DNA of 64,000 bases from Streptomyces umbrinus (GCF_030817415.1 NZ_JAUSZI010000002.1:6200001-6264000); one strand, 5' to 3'. Shown: positions 43,862 to 52,786, counted from the first letter of the stretch. Program-made: numbers and translations. The notes: generated by a model from the sequence alone, not told the origin.

Positions 43862-43876
43862 CCGCCCGTTCCCGAG

Positions 43877-43916
43877 CGGCTCCTGGTCCGGCACTCCGGC
43901 GCCGGGCCAGGAGCCG
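43877..43916. terminator. Bidirectional hairpin terminator
   Basis: CGGCTCCTGGTCCGGC (43877-43892) and GCCGGGCCAGGAGCCG (43901-43916) pair at 15 of 16 positions around an 8-base loop. It lies between the convergent lysyl-oxidase-like gene and the last gene of the biosynthetic operon. Confidence 0.85.
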
Positions 43917-43951
43917 TGGCCTTCCCGGGCATCGACTCCGCGGCGGTGGTC

Positions 43952-44671
43952 TCAGTGCCCCAGCCCCGCACCCCCGTCGACCGGGATCACCGCGCCGCGC
44001 ACATACCCCGCGCCGACCAGGAACGCCACCGCGTCGGCGACCTCCTCGGGCCGGGCCAGCCGGCCGGCGGGGGTCTGCCGCAGCAGGTTCCCGCGCTGCT
44101 CCTCGGTGAGCGCACGGCTCATGTCCGTCTCGGTCAGACCGGGTGCCACCACGTTGCAGGTGATGTCCCGGGGGCCGAGTTCGTGGGTCAGCGACCGGGC
44201 GAAACCGACCAGACCCGCCTTCGACGCCGCGTAGTTGGTCTGCCCGGCGGCGCCGTGCAGTGCCGCCGTCGAGGAGATCAGGACGATACGTCCGTGGCCC
44301 GCGCGGAGCATTCCGCGCACCGCGCGCCGGGCGACCCGGAAGGCCCCCGTGAGGTTGGTGTCGACGACGGAGGTGAAGTCCTCCTCCGTCATCCGCACCA
44401 GCAGCCGGTCCTGGGTGGTGCCCGCGTTGGCGACCAGGACGGTGACCGGACCGTGGGCCGCCTCGGCCACCTTGAAGGCCCGGTCCACCTGCTGACTGTC
44501 CGTCACATCACAGCGTACGGCGAGGAATCCGGCGGACGCGGGCGGCGGCTCCTCACCGCGGTACGTCACCGTGACCCGGTCCCCCGCCGCCGCGAAGCCG
44601 CGGGCCGTGGCCAGCCCGATCCCCCGGTTCCCCCCGGTCACGAAGACCGACCGGCCCGTCGCCTGTTCCAT
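43952..44671 (-). CDS. SDR-family 3-oxoacyl-ACP reductase (FabG-like), cluster ketoreductase
   Basis: 239 aa from ATG at 44671. Classical SDR: cofactor motif VTGGNRGIG (residues 9-17), NAG in LVANAGTTQDRL, ISSTAALHG with catalytic Ser, NYAASKAGL with catalytic Tyr and Lys, and the FabG-type ending VRGAVIPVDGGAGLGH. It is the last gene of the operon and should reduce the beta-ketoacyl-ACP made by the cluster ketosynthase, using NADPH. Its start lies 119 bp inside the end of the MFS gene. Confidence 0.88.
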   Translation of the reverse strand: MEQATGRSVFVTGGNRGIGLATARGFAAAGDRVTVTYRGEEPPPASAGFLAVRCDVTDSQQVDRAFKVAEAAHGPVTVLVANAGTTQDRLLVRMTEEDFTSVVDTNLTGAFRVARRAVRGMLRAGHGRIVLISSTAALHGAAGQTNYAASKAGLVGFARSLTHELGPRDITCNVVAPGLTETDMSRALTEEQRGNLLRQTPAGRLARPEEVADAVAFLVGAGYVRGAVIPVDGGAGLGH

Positions 44672-46277
44672 CGTCGACCCCACTTCCCTTCCTGCTTCCG
44701 CCACTTCCGCCACTTCCGTCACTTCCGTTGGTGGCGTTCCGTGTCCGCAGTCCCACGACAGCCACGGCGAATCCGACGAGGGCCAGTACGGCGGTCCAGA
44801 ACGTGGCCGCGTACATGGCGTCGAGGAAGGCGCGGTCGGCCGTGGCCGCCAGTTCGGGCAGCCGCAGTGAACCGGCCAGCGAGCGGGCCGCCTCGGCGGA
44901 GGCGCGGGCCTGTTCCGCTCCTTCCGGTGTCAACCCACCCTCCCCGCCCGGGAGTCCGGCCTCCGCCATTCGCGCCCGGTACACCCCGGAGAGGATCGAG
45001 CCGGTCATCGCCACCCCGAGCGTCCCGCCCACCTGCCGGGTGACGCTGTTGACGGCCGACCCGGCGCCCGCGAGATGCGGCGGCACCCCGCTCATCATCA
45101 CGGCCGTGACCGGCGTACCGACCAGGCCCATCCCGAAGCCCTGCACCCACAGCAGCGCGGCGACGGTCAGGACCGGGGTCCGTCCGTCGAACCACAGATA
45201 ACCGACGTACGTGGCCGCCGTGGCCAGCACCCCGGCCGCGACCGTCCACCGGGCCGAGAGCAGCCGGCTCAGCGCGGGGGACGCCTGACTGCCGAGGACG
45301 ATGCCGATGGCCGCGGCGATCATGACCGTTCCGGCGTCGGCGGGGGAGAGCCCGCGCGGCCCCTGCAAGTAGAAGGCCGCGTAGAAGAGATGCCCGGCCA
45401 GCGCCATGAACGCGATCAGCAGCACCACGCTCCCGGCCGTGAACCCGGGCTGCCGGAACAGCCGCAGATCCAGGCTGGGCGCGGGCGACCGGCGCTGACC
45501 GGCCACGAAGAGGGCGAGCAGCGCGCCGCCCAGGAGGAGGGGGAGGAGCACGTGCGGGCCGTACCAGGTCCGTCCGTTGCCGAGTTCGATGATCCCGTAG
45601 ACCACACCGCCGAGACCGAGCACCGACAGGGCGAGACCGGGCAGATCGAGCACCCTGCGCCGAGGACCCTTCGACTCCGGTACGGCGGCGACCACTCCGG
45701 CCAGACACAGGGCCACGATCGGCACGTTGACCAGGAACACCGAGCCCCACCAGAAGTGGCTGAGCAGCGCCCCGCCCACGACCGGGCCGACGGCCACCCC
45801 GAGACCGCTGGACGAGCTCCAGATCGCGATCGCCCGGGTACGTTTCTCCTCCGGCGTGCTCTGCACGATGACCGACAGGGTCGCCGGCATCAGCAGTGCG
45901 CTGCCCGCGCCCATGAAGGCCCGTGCGACGATCAGCCAGGCGGGAGAGGTGGCGAAGGCGCCCGCGCCGGAGGCTGCTCCGAACAGCGCGAGCCCGGCGA
46001 GGAGCGTGTTCCGGGGGCCGAAACGGTCGGCCAGCGCGCCGCCCGCGAAGAGCGTGCCGGCGAAGACCAGGGTGTAGGCGCTCGCCACCCACTCCAGTTC
46101 GGCGGGGGTCGCGCCCAGGCCGTCGACCGGGTCGGCGAGCGTGGTGACGGCGACGTTGAGGACCGAGGTGTCCAGCCAGATCAGCATCTGGGCGCAGACC
46201 ACGACCAGGAGAACGGGCCAGGACCGGGACGGGACGGCCTTCTCCCCCGCCTCCTCCGCCCGGCTCACGGCGGTCAT
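44553..46277 (-). CDS. MFS exporter, DHA2 (14-helix) family
   Basis: 574 aa from ATG at 46277, overlapping the lyase stop codon (ATGA). Motif A-like GGALADRFGPRNTLLAG, motif C-like SGLGVAVGPVVGGALLSHFWW and motif D1 LIWLDTSVLNVAVTTL are diagnostic of drug:H+ antiporters with 14 helices. The tail carries Gly/Ser repeats and reads into the ketoreductase gene, an unusually long overlap. It probably exports the cluster product, or protects from it. Confidence 0.9.
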   Translation of the reverse strand: MTAVSRAEEAGEKAVPSRSWPVLLVVVCAQMLIWLDTSVLNVAVTTLADPVDGLGATPAELEWVASAYTLVFAGTLFAGGALADRFGPRNTLLAGLALFGAASGAGAFATSPAWLIVARAFMGAGSALLMPATLSVIVQSTPEEKRTRAIAIWSSSSGLGVAVGPVVGGALLSHFWWGSVFLVNVPIVALCLAGVVAAVPESKGPRRRVLDLPGLALSVLGLGGVVYGIIELGNGRTWYGPHVLLPLLLGGALLALFVAGQRRSPAPSLDLRLFRQPGFTAGSVVLLIAFMALAGHLFYAAFYLQGPRGLSPADAGTVMIAAAIGIVLGSQASPALSRLLSARWTVAAGVLATAATYVGYLWFDGRTPVLTVAALLWVQGFGMGLVGTPVTAVMMSGVPPHLAGAGSAVNSVTRQVGGTLGVAMTGSILSGVYRARMAEAGLPGGEGGLTPEGAEQARASAEAARSLAGSLRLPELAATADRAFLDAMYAATFWTAVLALVGFAVAVVGLRTRNATNGSDGSGGSGGSRKGSGVDDGTGDGPVGLRDRGEPGDRAGHGPRLRGGGGPGHGDVPR

Positions 46278-47755
46278 CGGCTGCCTCCCTTCTCGTCGAG
46301 CTCCGCGTATCTGCGCAGCGCCCGGTCGACCAGTGCGTCGGCCGCGCCCGTGTAGTGGGCCGGGTCGAGCAGTTCCGACAGCCGGGCGGGGTTGAACAGG
46401 GCCGGGAGTTCGGGGTGCTGGGACAGCACCTCGGCCAGCGGGCGCCCGGTGTCGGCCGCCTCGGCCGACGCGGCGGTCAGCAGCTTCTTCGCCCGCACCT
46501 TGCCGAGCGCCGGGGCCAGCACCACCGTCAGCCGCTCGGTCACGAGGGCGCCCCCGGTCAGTTCCAGGTTGGCCAGCATCCGCTCCGGATGGACGACCAG
46601 CCCCTCGGCGAGCTCGACGGCGGTGTGCGAGGCACCGCCCGCCAGCCGCAACGCCTCCCGCAGCGGCTGCCATTCGGCGTGCCACGCCCCGGCGGGCCGC
46701 TCGTCCTCGGCCAGCAGGCACTGGGCCAGTACGAGGGCATGGGCGGGCACCTGCCGGGCGGCCGACACGATCAGCGTGGCAAGCGCGGGGTTGCGCTTCT
46801 GCGGCATCGCCGAGGAGGCCCCGCGCCCGTCGGCCGCGGGCTCGGACACCTCACCGATCTCGGTACGGGACAGGGTCTGCACGTCGAGCGCGAACTTGCC
46901 GAGCGCGCCCGTGACGAGCTGGAGCACCGCCCCCACCTCCGCGACGGGCGTACGCACGGTGTGCCACGGCAGCACCGGCTCGGCCAGCCCCAGCGCCTCG
47001 GCGAAGGGACGGAGCAACTCGACTCCGCCCTCGCCGCCGACCGGATTCCGGCCACCGTCCCAGCCCTCCCCGTCCTCTCCGCGATCTCCGCGATCTCCGC
47101 GATCTCCGCGATCTCCGCGGTCCAGCAGGGCGTACTCGCGGTACGCGGCGAGCGTCCCGGCCGCTCCCCCCAGCTGGGCCGGGAGCGCGGAGGCGACCGC
47201 CCGCACCCGGACCAGGGCGTCGCCGACCAACTGGAGCCAGCCCGCCGCCTTGAGACCGAAGGTGGTGGGCACCGCGTGCTGGGCCAGGGTGCGACCGGCG
47301 AGCACGGTGTGGCGGTGGGTGTCGGCCAGCGCGGCCAGGGCGGCGCCGGTGCGTTCCAGGTCGGCGGCGATCAGACCGAGCACCCGGCGGGCGACCAGCA
47401 TGGCCGCCGAGTCGAGGATGTCCTGGCTGGTCGACCCCCGGTGTACGTACTCGGCGGCGGCCGCGTCCCTGGCGGCGACCACCTCGGTGAACGCCGTCAC
47501 CAGCGCGACCACCGGGTTGGCCGCGGCCCGGGCCGCGTGCGCCAGGGCGACCAGGTCCAGCCGGTCCGCGCGGGCCACCGAGGCGATCGCCCGCACCGCG
47601 GCGGCGGGGGTCAGTCCGACCGCGTACTGGGCCCGGGCCAGGGCCACTTCGGCGTCCAGCATGGCCTGCAGCCACGCCTCGTCGGTCACCTCGGCGGCCG
47701 CGGGCGTACCCGCCCAGGTGGGGGCGAGCAGGCCCGCGTCGGTACCCACGGACAT
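46274..47755 (-). CDS. Nitrosuccinate lyase homologue (CreD-like, fumarase/aspartase superfamily)
   Basis: 493 aa. Start taken as ATG at 47755, 10 bp after GAGGAG; a GTG at 47764 overlapping the previous stop is possible. Fumarase/aspartase family: GSTSQDILDSA (about 107-117), QHAVPTTFGLKAAGWL, and the signature SSAMPQKRNP at 314-323 whose first Ser is the catalytic base. On its own it would be called an adenylosuccinate-lyase or CMLE-type enzyme, but beside a CreE homologue it should release nitrous acid and fumarate from nitrosuccinate. A 9-bp tandem repeat encodes Arg-Gly-Asp units at residues 212-226. Confidence 0.82.
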   Translation of the reverse strand: MSVGTDAGLLAPTWAGTPAAAEVTDEAWLQAMLDAEVALARAQYAVGLTPAAAVRAIASVARADRLDLVALAHAARAAANPVVALVTAFTEVVAARDAAAAEYVHRGSTSQDILDSAAMLVARRVLGLIAADLERTGAALAALADTHRHTVLAGRTLAQHAVPTTFGLKAAGWLQLVGDALVRVRAVASALPAQLGGAAGTLAAYREYALLDRGDRGDRGDRGDRGEDGEGWDGGRNPVGGEGGVELLRPFAEALGLAEPVLPWHTVRTPVAEVGAVLQLVTGALGKFALDVQTLSRTEIGEVSEPAADGRGASSAMPQKRNPALATLIVSAARQVPAHALVLAQCLLAEDERPAGAWHAEWQPLREALRLAGGASHTAVELAEGLVVHPERMLANLELTGGALVTERLTVVLAPALGKVRAKKLLTAASAEAADTGRPLAEVLSQHPELPALFNPARLSELLDPAHYTGAADALVDRALRRYAELDEKGGSR

Positions 47756-47760
47756 CACGT

Positions 47761-49620
47761 TCACGCTCCTCGACTTCCTTCGCCTGATATTTGACGCAAC
47801 GTCACATCACGTGTGGATAGCGGTATTTCTGCGTCCCGCAGCAACAGCGCCGCCCGAGCGATCGCGTCCGAGTCCTCCAGCGTCACCGAGCCGACGCCGG
47901 GCCTGATGCCGACCGCCGTCACCCAGCGCACCCCCTCCGTCGGCACCCCGAAGGCGAACCGGCGCGGGTGTGCCCGGCCGGCCGCGTTCACCAGCCGGGG
48001 CGGGTTCCTGGTCACCGCGAGCCCGCCCGTCTCCCGGCCGCCCAGCCGGTACGGGACGCAGTCACCGGCCGCCAGCAGCCCCCGCAGCAGGGGATCGGCG
48101 CTGCGCCGCAGATCGACGACGGGCAGCCGCGCCTCGACGAGCGCGCGGACCAGTACCGGAGGCTCGGGCACCTGCTCCGCGTCCACGAGGAAACCGCCGT
48201 CGCGCGCGGAGGGCCGTACGCGCATCCCCGGGCCGAGCACATGGACCACCTCGGCCTCGATCAGCGCGATCAGCTGCTCGATACGGAAGGCCGGAGGGCC
48301 GATCGACGTGAAGGCGTTCAACGGCGTGTACCAGCCGTCCAGTTCGGCCCGGTAGGACGCGCCGGACACCCCGCCGTGGTCGACCACGAGCCGGATCTCG
48401 TTGCGCAGGTCCCGCAGGGCGTCCAGCGCGGCCTTCATGGGCCCGCTCACATTGCCCAGCCGGGCCTCGGCGACATCCCGCCGCAGGTGCTCCAGCAGCC
48501 AGTGCCGGAAGTCGTCGCGACCGGTGAAGTCCCTTTCGGCATAAGGCCGTTCGATCCTCCGCCAGTCCCACGGCTCGGCGGGCGGCACCCCGGAGAGGTC
48601 GGTCCACGCCTCGTCGTAGACGGTCCGCACCTCCCGGTCGATCAGCGGCCAGATGTCGTCGCGGAAGGAGACGGGGTGCCCGTCGTCCGCCCGCCGGCGC
48701 AGAGTGCCGATGACCTCGGGGGTCAGGAAGCGGGGGTGGTGGCGGCCGAGCGCGCCCTTCTCGTTCTCGCCGCGTGCGTGGTACGGGACTCCGCGTCGCG
48801 AACCGGCGTACAGCACAGGCTCGTTGCCGCTCGGCAGGTACACCAGGCCGGACTGGCTCTCCTTGAACGTGCCGCCGCGGCCCTCGGTGAGCAGCGCCAC
48901 GCAGTCGAAGAAGTTCAGCCCCAGGCCGCGCAGGGCGACCGGCGTGCCCGGTGCGATCCGGCTCAGGTCGGCGTCGGCCGGGTTGGCGGGCCGCACGTAG
49001 AGCGAGCCGTGCCGTTCGGCGAACGAACTCAGCGCACGCTCCTCTGCGTTCGGGGTCAGATCGCCGTGGCCGAGCACCAGCACCACCGAGTCCAGCCCGG
49101 TCAGTTGATCACCACCCGCCAGGGTCACCGTCTGCCGCCCGTCCGGGGTGTCCGCCAGCGCGACCGCGGTCGCCCGGTGCGTGTGGACCGTCACCCCGGG
49201 AGGGGCGGTGCGTAAGAGATGCCGGAAGACCCACTCCAGGTAGTGGCCGTGGAAGGCGCGGGTCGGATAGGTGTCCGGGCCGAGCCGCCGCGCCTCCTCC
49301 AGAACCCGGTCCGGGTACGCCTCGGGCCCCAGGGCGCGCGCCCACTCGTACAGGCTCGGGCCCGGCACCGACGGCCCCGCGCAGGCCACGCTGTCGTCGG
49401 TGAACAGGGTCACCTGGGAGGCGACCGTGTTCATCAGCAGCTCGCCCGGCTGGTCGGTGCGCCACACCGCGCCCGCGCCGGGCGGGTACGGGTCGACGAG
49501 GTGGACGGCGACCGGGCGGGCGACCCGGTCCGCGTTGGCGCAGATCCGCTCCAGGACCGAGAGGCCCCGCGGACCGGCGCCGATCACGCACAGGCCGATG
49601 GCGTCACCGGGCCCGGTCAT
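47761..49620 (-). CDS. Nitrosuccinate synthase homologue (CreE-like FAD monooxygenase)
   Basis: 619 aa from ATG at 49620 (ATGA overlap with the upstream gene). N-terminal Rossmann FAD motif VIGAGPRGLSVLERI (12-26), then VDPYPPGAGAVWRTDQPGELLMNTVASQVTLF and a second nucleotide-binding region LVLGHGDLTPNAEER. The overall pattern is the FAD-NAD(P)-binding family to which CreE and FzmM belong. Those enzymes oxidise the amino group of L-aspartate through N-hydroxylation to nitrosuccinate. With the following lyase this gives the complete aspartate-nitrosuccinate nitrite pathway. Confidence 0.82.
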   Translation of the reverse strand: MTGPGDAIGLCVIGAGPRGLSVLERICANADRVARPVAVHLVDPYPPGAGAVWRTDQPGELLMNTVASQVTLFTDDSVACAGPSVPGPSLYEWARALGPEAYPDRVLEEARRLGPDTYPTRAFHGHYLEWVFRHLLRTAPPGVTVHTHRATAVALADTPDGRQTVTLAGGDQLTGLDSVVLVLGHGDLTPNAEERALSSFAERHGSLYVRPANPADADLSRIAPGTPVALRGLGLNFFDCVALLTEGRGGTFKESQSGLVYLPSGNEPVLYAGSRRGVPYHARGENEKGALGRHHPRFLTPEVIGTLRRRADDGHPVSFRDDIWPLIDREVRTVYDEAWTDLSGVPPAEPWDWRRIERPYAERDFTGRDDFRHWLLEHLRRDVAEARLGNVSGPMKAALDALRDLRNEIRLVVDHGGVSGASYRAELDGWYTPLNAFTSIGPPAFRIEQLIALIEAEVVHVLGPGMRVRPSARDGGFLVDAEQVPEPPVLVRALVEARLPVVDLRRSADPLLRGLLAAGDCVPYRLGGRETGGLAVTRNPPRLVNAAGRAHPRRFAFGVPTEGVRWVTAVGIRPGVGSVTLEDSDAIARAALLLRDAEIPLSTRDVTLRQISGEGSRGA

Positions 49621-50543
49621 TCCCGGCCCAGCCCGTCGCGCCAGCTCGGCCGCAGCGGCTTCCAGCCCAGTTCCGTACGGGCCCGGTCGTTCGCCGCGCC
49701 CCGCGCCGCGGTGAGCTGGTGGGTCATGAACCAGCCGAGGAGCCGGGGCGCGAGTGCCGCCGGAATCGTCCGCGGGGGCGGGCCGCCCAGCGTGCGGGCG
49801 AAGTGCGGCAGCCACTGCGCGGCCGGGGCCGGATCGTCGTCGGCCACGTGGAAGACGCCGGTGGCCTCCGACTCGACCGCCGCCACGGCCGCCCCCACGG
49901 CGTCCACCACATGCACGAACGAGGTGATCCCGGATCCGCCCTCGGGCAGCGGGAACTTCCCGGTCAACACCCGTTGGCCGGTCCCGCCGATACGGGCGTA
50001 CCCGGTCCCGGGCCCGTACAGGGTGCCGTACCGCAGCACCACGCCCGCGAGATCCGGTCCTCCGCCCAGGACCTGCCGCTCCAGCTCGGCGACGGCCCGT
50101 ACGGTGGCGGCCCAACCGGCGTCCGGGGCGTCCACGTACAGCGGTGCGTCCTCGTCGAGGACGGGGCCCCCGGCCGGGGCGGCGGCGAAGGCGACGGACT
50201 GCGCGACCAGCCGCCGCGCACCGGCCGCACGGGCCGCCGCGACGAGATTGGCGGTCCCCTCGGTCCGCAGCCGCGCGGTCAGCGCGAAGGCCTCCACGGG
50301 ATCGGCGGGCAGCAGCCGCAACGCCGTCATCTGGTGGACGACCACCTCGGGCCGGGCGGCCGACACCGCGGACAGCAGGCCCTCCCGGTCCAGGGCGTCG
50401 GCGACCACCACAGCGTCGGCCTCCGGAGCCCGGTCCCGCGATTCCGCCCGCACCAGCGCGCTCACCTCATGGCCCCGCGCCCGCAGCGCGCCCACCAGCG
50501 GATGTCCGACCACTCCGGTGGCCCCGGCGACAAGTACGCGCAC
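49617..50543 (-). CDS. NAD(P)-dependent epimerase/dehydratase-like reductase
   Basis: 308 aa from GTG at 50543, 8 bp after GGAGGG. Extended SDR fold: NAD(P) motif VAGATGVVGHPLV, long VVHQMTALR strand, VVLRYGTLYGPGTGYAR and FHVADDDPAPAAQWLPHFA near the end. The usual catalytic YxxxK is not obvious, which fits an atypical reductase. In related diazotising clusters an NAD(P)H enzyme removes the diazo group by hydride transfer; this gene is a candidate for that step, by position only. Alternatively it modifies the acyl chain. Confidence 0.7.
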   Translation of the reverse strand: MRVLVAGATGVVGHPLVGALRARGHEVSALVRAESRDRAPEADAVVVADALDREGLLSAVSAARPEVVVHQMTALRLLPADPVEAFALTARLRTEGTANLVAAARAAGARRLVAQSVAFAAAPAGGPVLDEDAPLYVDAPDAGWAATVRAVAELERQVLGGGPDLAGVVLRYGTLYGPGTGYARIGGTGQRVLTGKFPLPEGGSGITSFVHVVDAVGAAVAAVESEATGVFHVADDDPAPAAQWLPHFARTLGGPPPRTIPAALAPRLLGWFMTHQLTAARGAANDRARTELGWKPLRPSWRDGLGRE

Positions 50544-50546
50544 GGC

Positions 50547-51110
50547 TCAGCCCTCCGTGGTGGTCGAGACGGGAGCGAGCGGAGTGGCGACCCGCATCAG
50601 CAGACGGCACGCCTTGTCGCCGTCGCGCAGACAGCTCTCGGCCCGGTTCTCCGTCAGGGTCACGCCGAGCCCCTCGGACCAGCCCGCGTGGATGTCGGTG
50701 CACGGGCACCGGTAGCCCTCCAGCGAACCGGCCATCCGGACCATGGTGATGGCGAAGTTCCGCCGCAGCGTGAGCACGATCAGGCCCGCGCCTTCGCCCT
50801 CTCCCTCGACCTCGGTGGAGGCGTTGCGCAGCTCCCGGGGGAACATCCGGTCGCCGCACTCGTCGTAGCGGCGGCGCAGCTCCTCCAGGTCCTTGCCGTT
50901 GTCACCGCTGTCGGGGAGCGGTCCGGACCGGCGGCCGACGCGCTGCCCGACGTGCAGGGCGACCTTGCGCAGCGCCTCGGCGTTGATCTCGTTCGCGGCC
51001 TGCTGCCCGAACCGGCTCGCCACCCCCTGGTACCAGTGGGCGTCGTGCTGCCACCACAGCCGGTACGCCTCCACCGTCTGCGCGCGCTGGTTGACCTCGT
51101 CGGCACTCAC
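50547..51110 (-). CDS. Small protein with Cys-rich V4R/ATC-hydrolase-like end, unknown role
   Basis: 187 aa from GTG at 51110; the stop codon of the upstream ligase overlaps the start. The N-terminal half is helical (EAYRLWWQHDAHWYQGVASRFGQQAANEINAEALRKVALHVGQRVG). The C-terminal half has beta strands with Cys residues in CPCTDIHAGW and SCLRDGDKACRLLM. The last pattern recalls small-molecule-binding V4R or L-2-amino-thiazoline-4-carboxylate hydrolase-like (DUF6125-like) proteins. It sits between the putative diazotase and the reductase, so a role in diazotisation, diazo removal or dehydration is possible. I cannot assign a function. Confidence 0.55.
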   Translation of the reverse strand: MSADEVNQRAQTVEAYRLWWQHDAHWYQGVASRFGQQAANEINAEALRKVALHVGQRVGRRSGPLPDSGDNGKDLEELRRRYDECGDRMFPRELRNASTEVEGEGEGAGLIVLTLRRNFAITMVRMAGSLEGYRCPCTDIHAGWSEGLGVTLTENRAESCLRDGDKACRLLMRVATPLAPVSTTTEG

Positions 51111-52786
51111 ACCTGCCCCCTGGCGGCGAACCGGTCGCGCATCACGCGTTTGAGGACCTTGCCGGTGGCGCCCTTGGCGACGTCGTCGGGCTTCATCCGC
51201 AGGGCGCGGGTGACCGGGGGGAATCCGGCGCGTACGAGAACGGCGTTGACCCGCGCGGTCCACACCTCGTCGCCGTCGTCCTCGGCGGTCTCGTCCACGA
51301 GTTGGAGCAGCGCGTACGCCTCGGCCTCGCCGTCGCCGTCCCAGTCGGCCCGTACGCCCTCGGGGGCGACCCCGACGACCGTGCAGTCGGCCAGCTCGGG
51401 CACTTCCCGGAGCAGGAGTTCCTCGGTGCGGGTGCTGAAGAGAATCCCGTCGCGGGTGCGGACGGCGTCCGGGGCCCGGTCCAGGTGGTAGAAGTTGCCC
51501 TCCTCGTCCTGCTGGGCGAGGTCCCCGGTGAGCCAGTAGCCGCCCAGCCGCATCCGGTTCCAGGTCAGCGAGTCGTTCCAGTAACCGGGCGTGAGCGTGG
51601 GCGACTTGAGGCCGAGGCGGCCGATCCGCCCGGGCGGCAGCGGGGTACCGTCCTCGGCGAGCACGGCGGCCTCGGCGAAACTGATGGGCTTGCCGACACA
51701 GCGCGAGTAGGCCGAGGTGTCCTTGGTGTGCCGGTTGTGGAAGACGGAGTAGCCGGCCTCCGAGGAGCCGAGCCCGTCCACGAAGACGGAGCCTTCGACG
51801 CGTACGCGCCGCAGGTCCTTGCCCATCGTCTGGTGGCTGCCGTGCTGGACGAGGGCCCGGATGTGCGCCTCGTGGGCCGCGTCCCCGGTGTTGAACCACA
51901 CCTGCACGCTCGACAGGTCACGGTCCGCCAGCGCCTCGGCGGCCATCTCGCCGAAGGTCCCGGCGAAGGCCAGCACGGTGGTGGGCCCGAACTCCTCGAT
52001 GGCGTCCAGTACTTGGGCGCCGCGCTGGCTGGAGAGCAGCTTGATGTCCGTGCGCAGCAGCAGGCAGTACAGCAGCGTCGCCACCATGGCGTTGTGCGCG
52101 CCCGGCAGCCCCACCAGCGTGCGGGCCATGTCGGTGCCGGTGGAGTAGCGGAGCCGGTGCACCTGCGCGTACATCAGCGTCCGGTGGGTGTGCGGAACCC
52201 CCTTGGGCATACCGGTGGTTCCGGAGGAGTGCGAGATGAGCACCGGGTCGGTGGGGTCGTGCCGGTACGGATAGGAGGGCGGGAGCAGCTCGCGGTGCTC
52301 CGGGCGGATGTCGGAGGCGGTGACGCAGAATCCGAGTCCCTCCACCCCCTCCGCTGACTCCGTCGACAGCACGTCGTGGTGCTCGCGGTCGGTGAAGGCG
52401 CCGACCGCTCCCTGCCGTCGTACGTACTCCCGGGCGGTCTCCGGGGGCAGATTGCCGTTGACGAACGACGGAACGGCGCCGAGGGCCGTCAGCGCCAGGA
52501 AGTTCACCGCGAACTCGGTGCTGGAGTAGGAGTGGACGGCGACCGGGTCGCGGGGCCGCACACCCTGGGCGGCGTACCAGCCCGCGTACGTCTCGACCGC
52601 CTCGTTCAACTGCCCGAGCGTCAGCACCTCGGGCCGGCTGCCGTCCGGCGCCCGCCAGCCGCCGTCCGTCCACAGCACGGGTTCGTCGAGCGGTCGGCCG
52701 TACGCGGTCAGGCGCTCCAGGACGTTGCCGGCGCCGAGTTCGGTGTCGGAGCAGATGCGCGCCCGCTCCTGTCTACTGATGAGCAT
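51107..52786 (-). CDS. AMP-dependent ligase, candidate ATP-dependent diazotase (CreM/AvaA6-like)
   Basis: 559 aa from ATG at 52786 after GGAG. ANL superfamily: core motif ISHSSGTTGMPKGVPHTH, adenine-binding VFVDGLGSSEAGYSVF, LGGYWLTGDLAQQDEEGNFYHLDRAPDAVRTRDG, and A10 lysine in KGATGKVLKRVM. The sequence is far from the other cluster ligase (55623-57089) and has the long acyl-CoA-synthetase-like layout. In the cremeomycin and avenalumic/p-coumaric acid pathways a ligase of this sort activates nitrite as an AMP ester and diazotises an aromatic amine. The presence of CreD/CreE homologues supports that reading here. An ordinary acyl-CoA ligase is the alternative. Confidence 0.72.
   Translation of the reverse strand: MLISRQERARICSDTELGAGNVLERLTAYGRPLDEPVLWTDGGWRAPDGSRPEVLTLGQLNEAVETYAGWYAAQGVRPRDPVAVHSYSSTEFAVNFLALTALGAVPSFVNGNLPPETAREYVRRQGAVGAFTDREHHDVLSTESAEGVEGLGFCVTASDIRPEHRELLPPSYPYRHDPTDPVLISHSSGTTGMPKGVPHTHRTLMYAQVHRLRYSTGTDMARTLVGLPGAHNAMVATLLYCLLLRTDIKLLSSQRGAQVLDAIEEFGPTTVLAFAGTFGEMAAEALADRDLSSVQVWFNTGDAAHEAHIRALVQHGSHQTMGKDLRRVRVEGSVFVDGLGSSEAGYSVFHNRHTKDTSAYSRCVGKPISFAEAAVLAEDGTPLPPGRIGRLGLKSPTLTPGYWNDSLTWNRMRLGGYWLTGDLAQQDEEGNFYHLDRAPDAVRTRDGILFSTRTEELLLREVPELADCTVVGVAPEGVRADWDGDGEAEAYALLQLVDETAEDDGDEVWTARVNAVLVRAGFPPVTRALRMKPDDVAKGATGKVLKRVMRDRFAARGQV

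Noticed and set aside
47080..47122. CRISPR-like short tandem repeats
   Set aside because: Units are contiguous 9-mers without spacers and are in frame inside the lyase gene.
46274..47755. Annotation as adenylosuccinate lyase or carboxy-muconate cycloisomerase
   Set aside because: The superfamily signature alone allows this, but the adjacent CreE-like monooxygenase and aromatic-amine genes make nitrosuccinate lyase more likely; no purine or protocatechuate genes are near.
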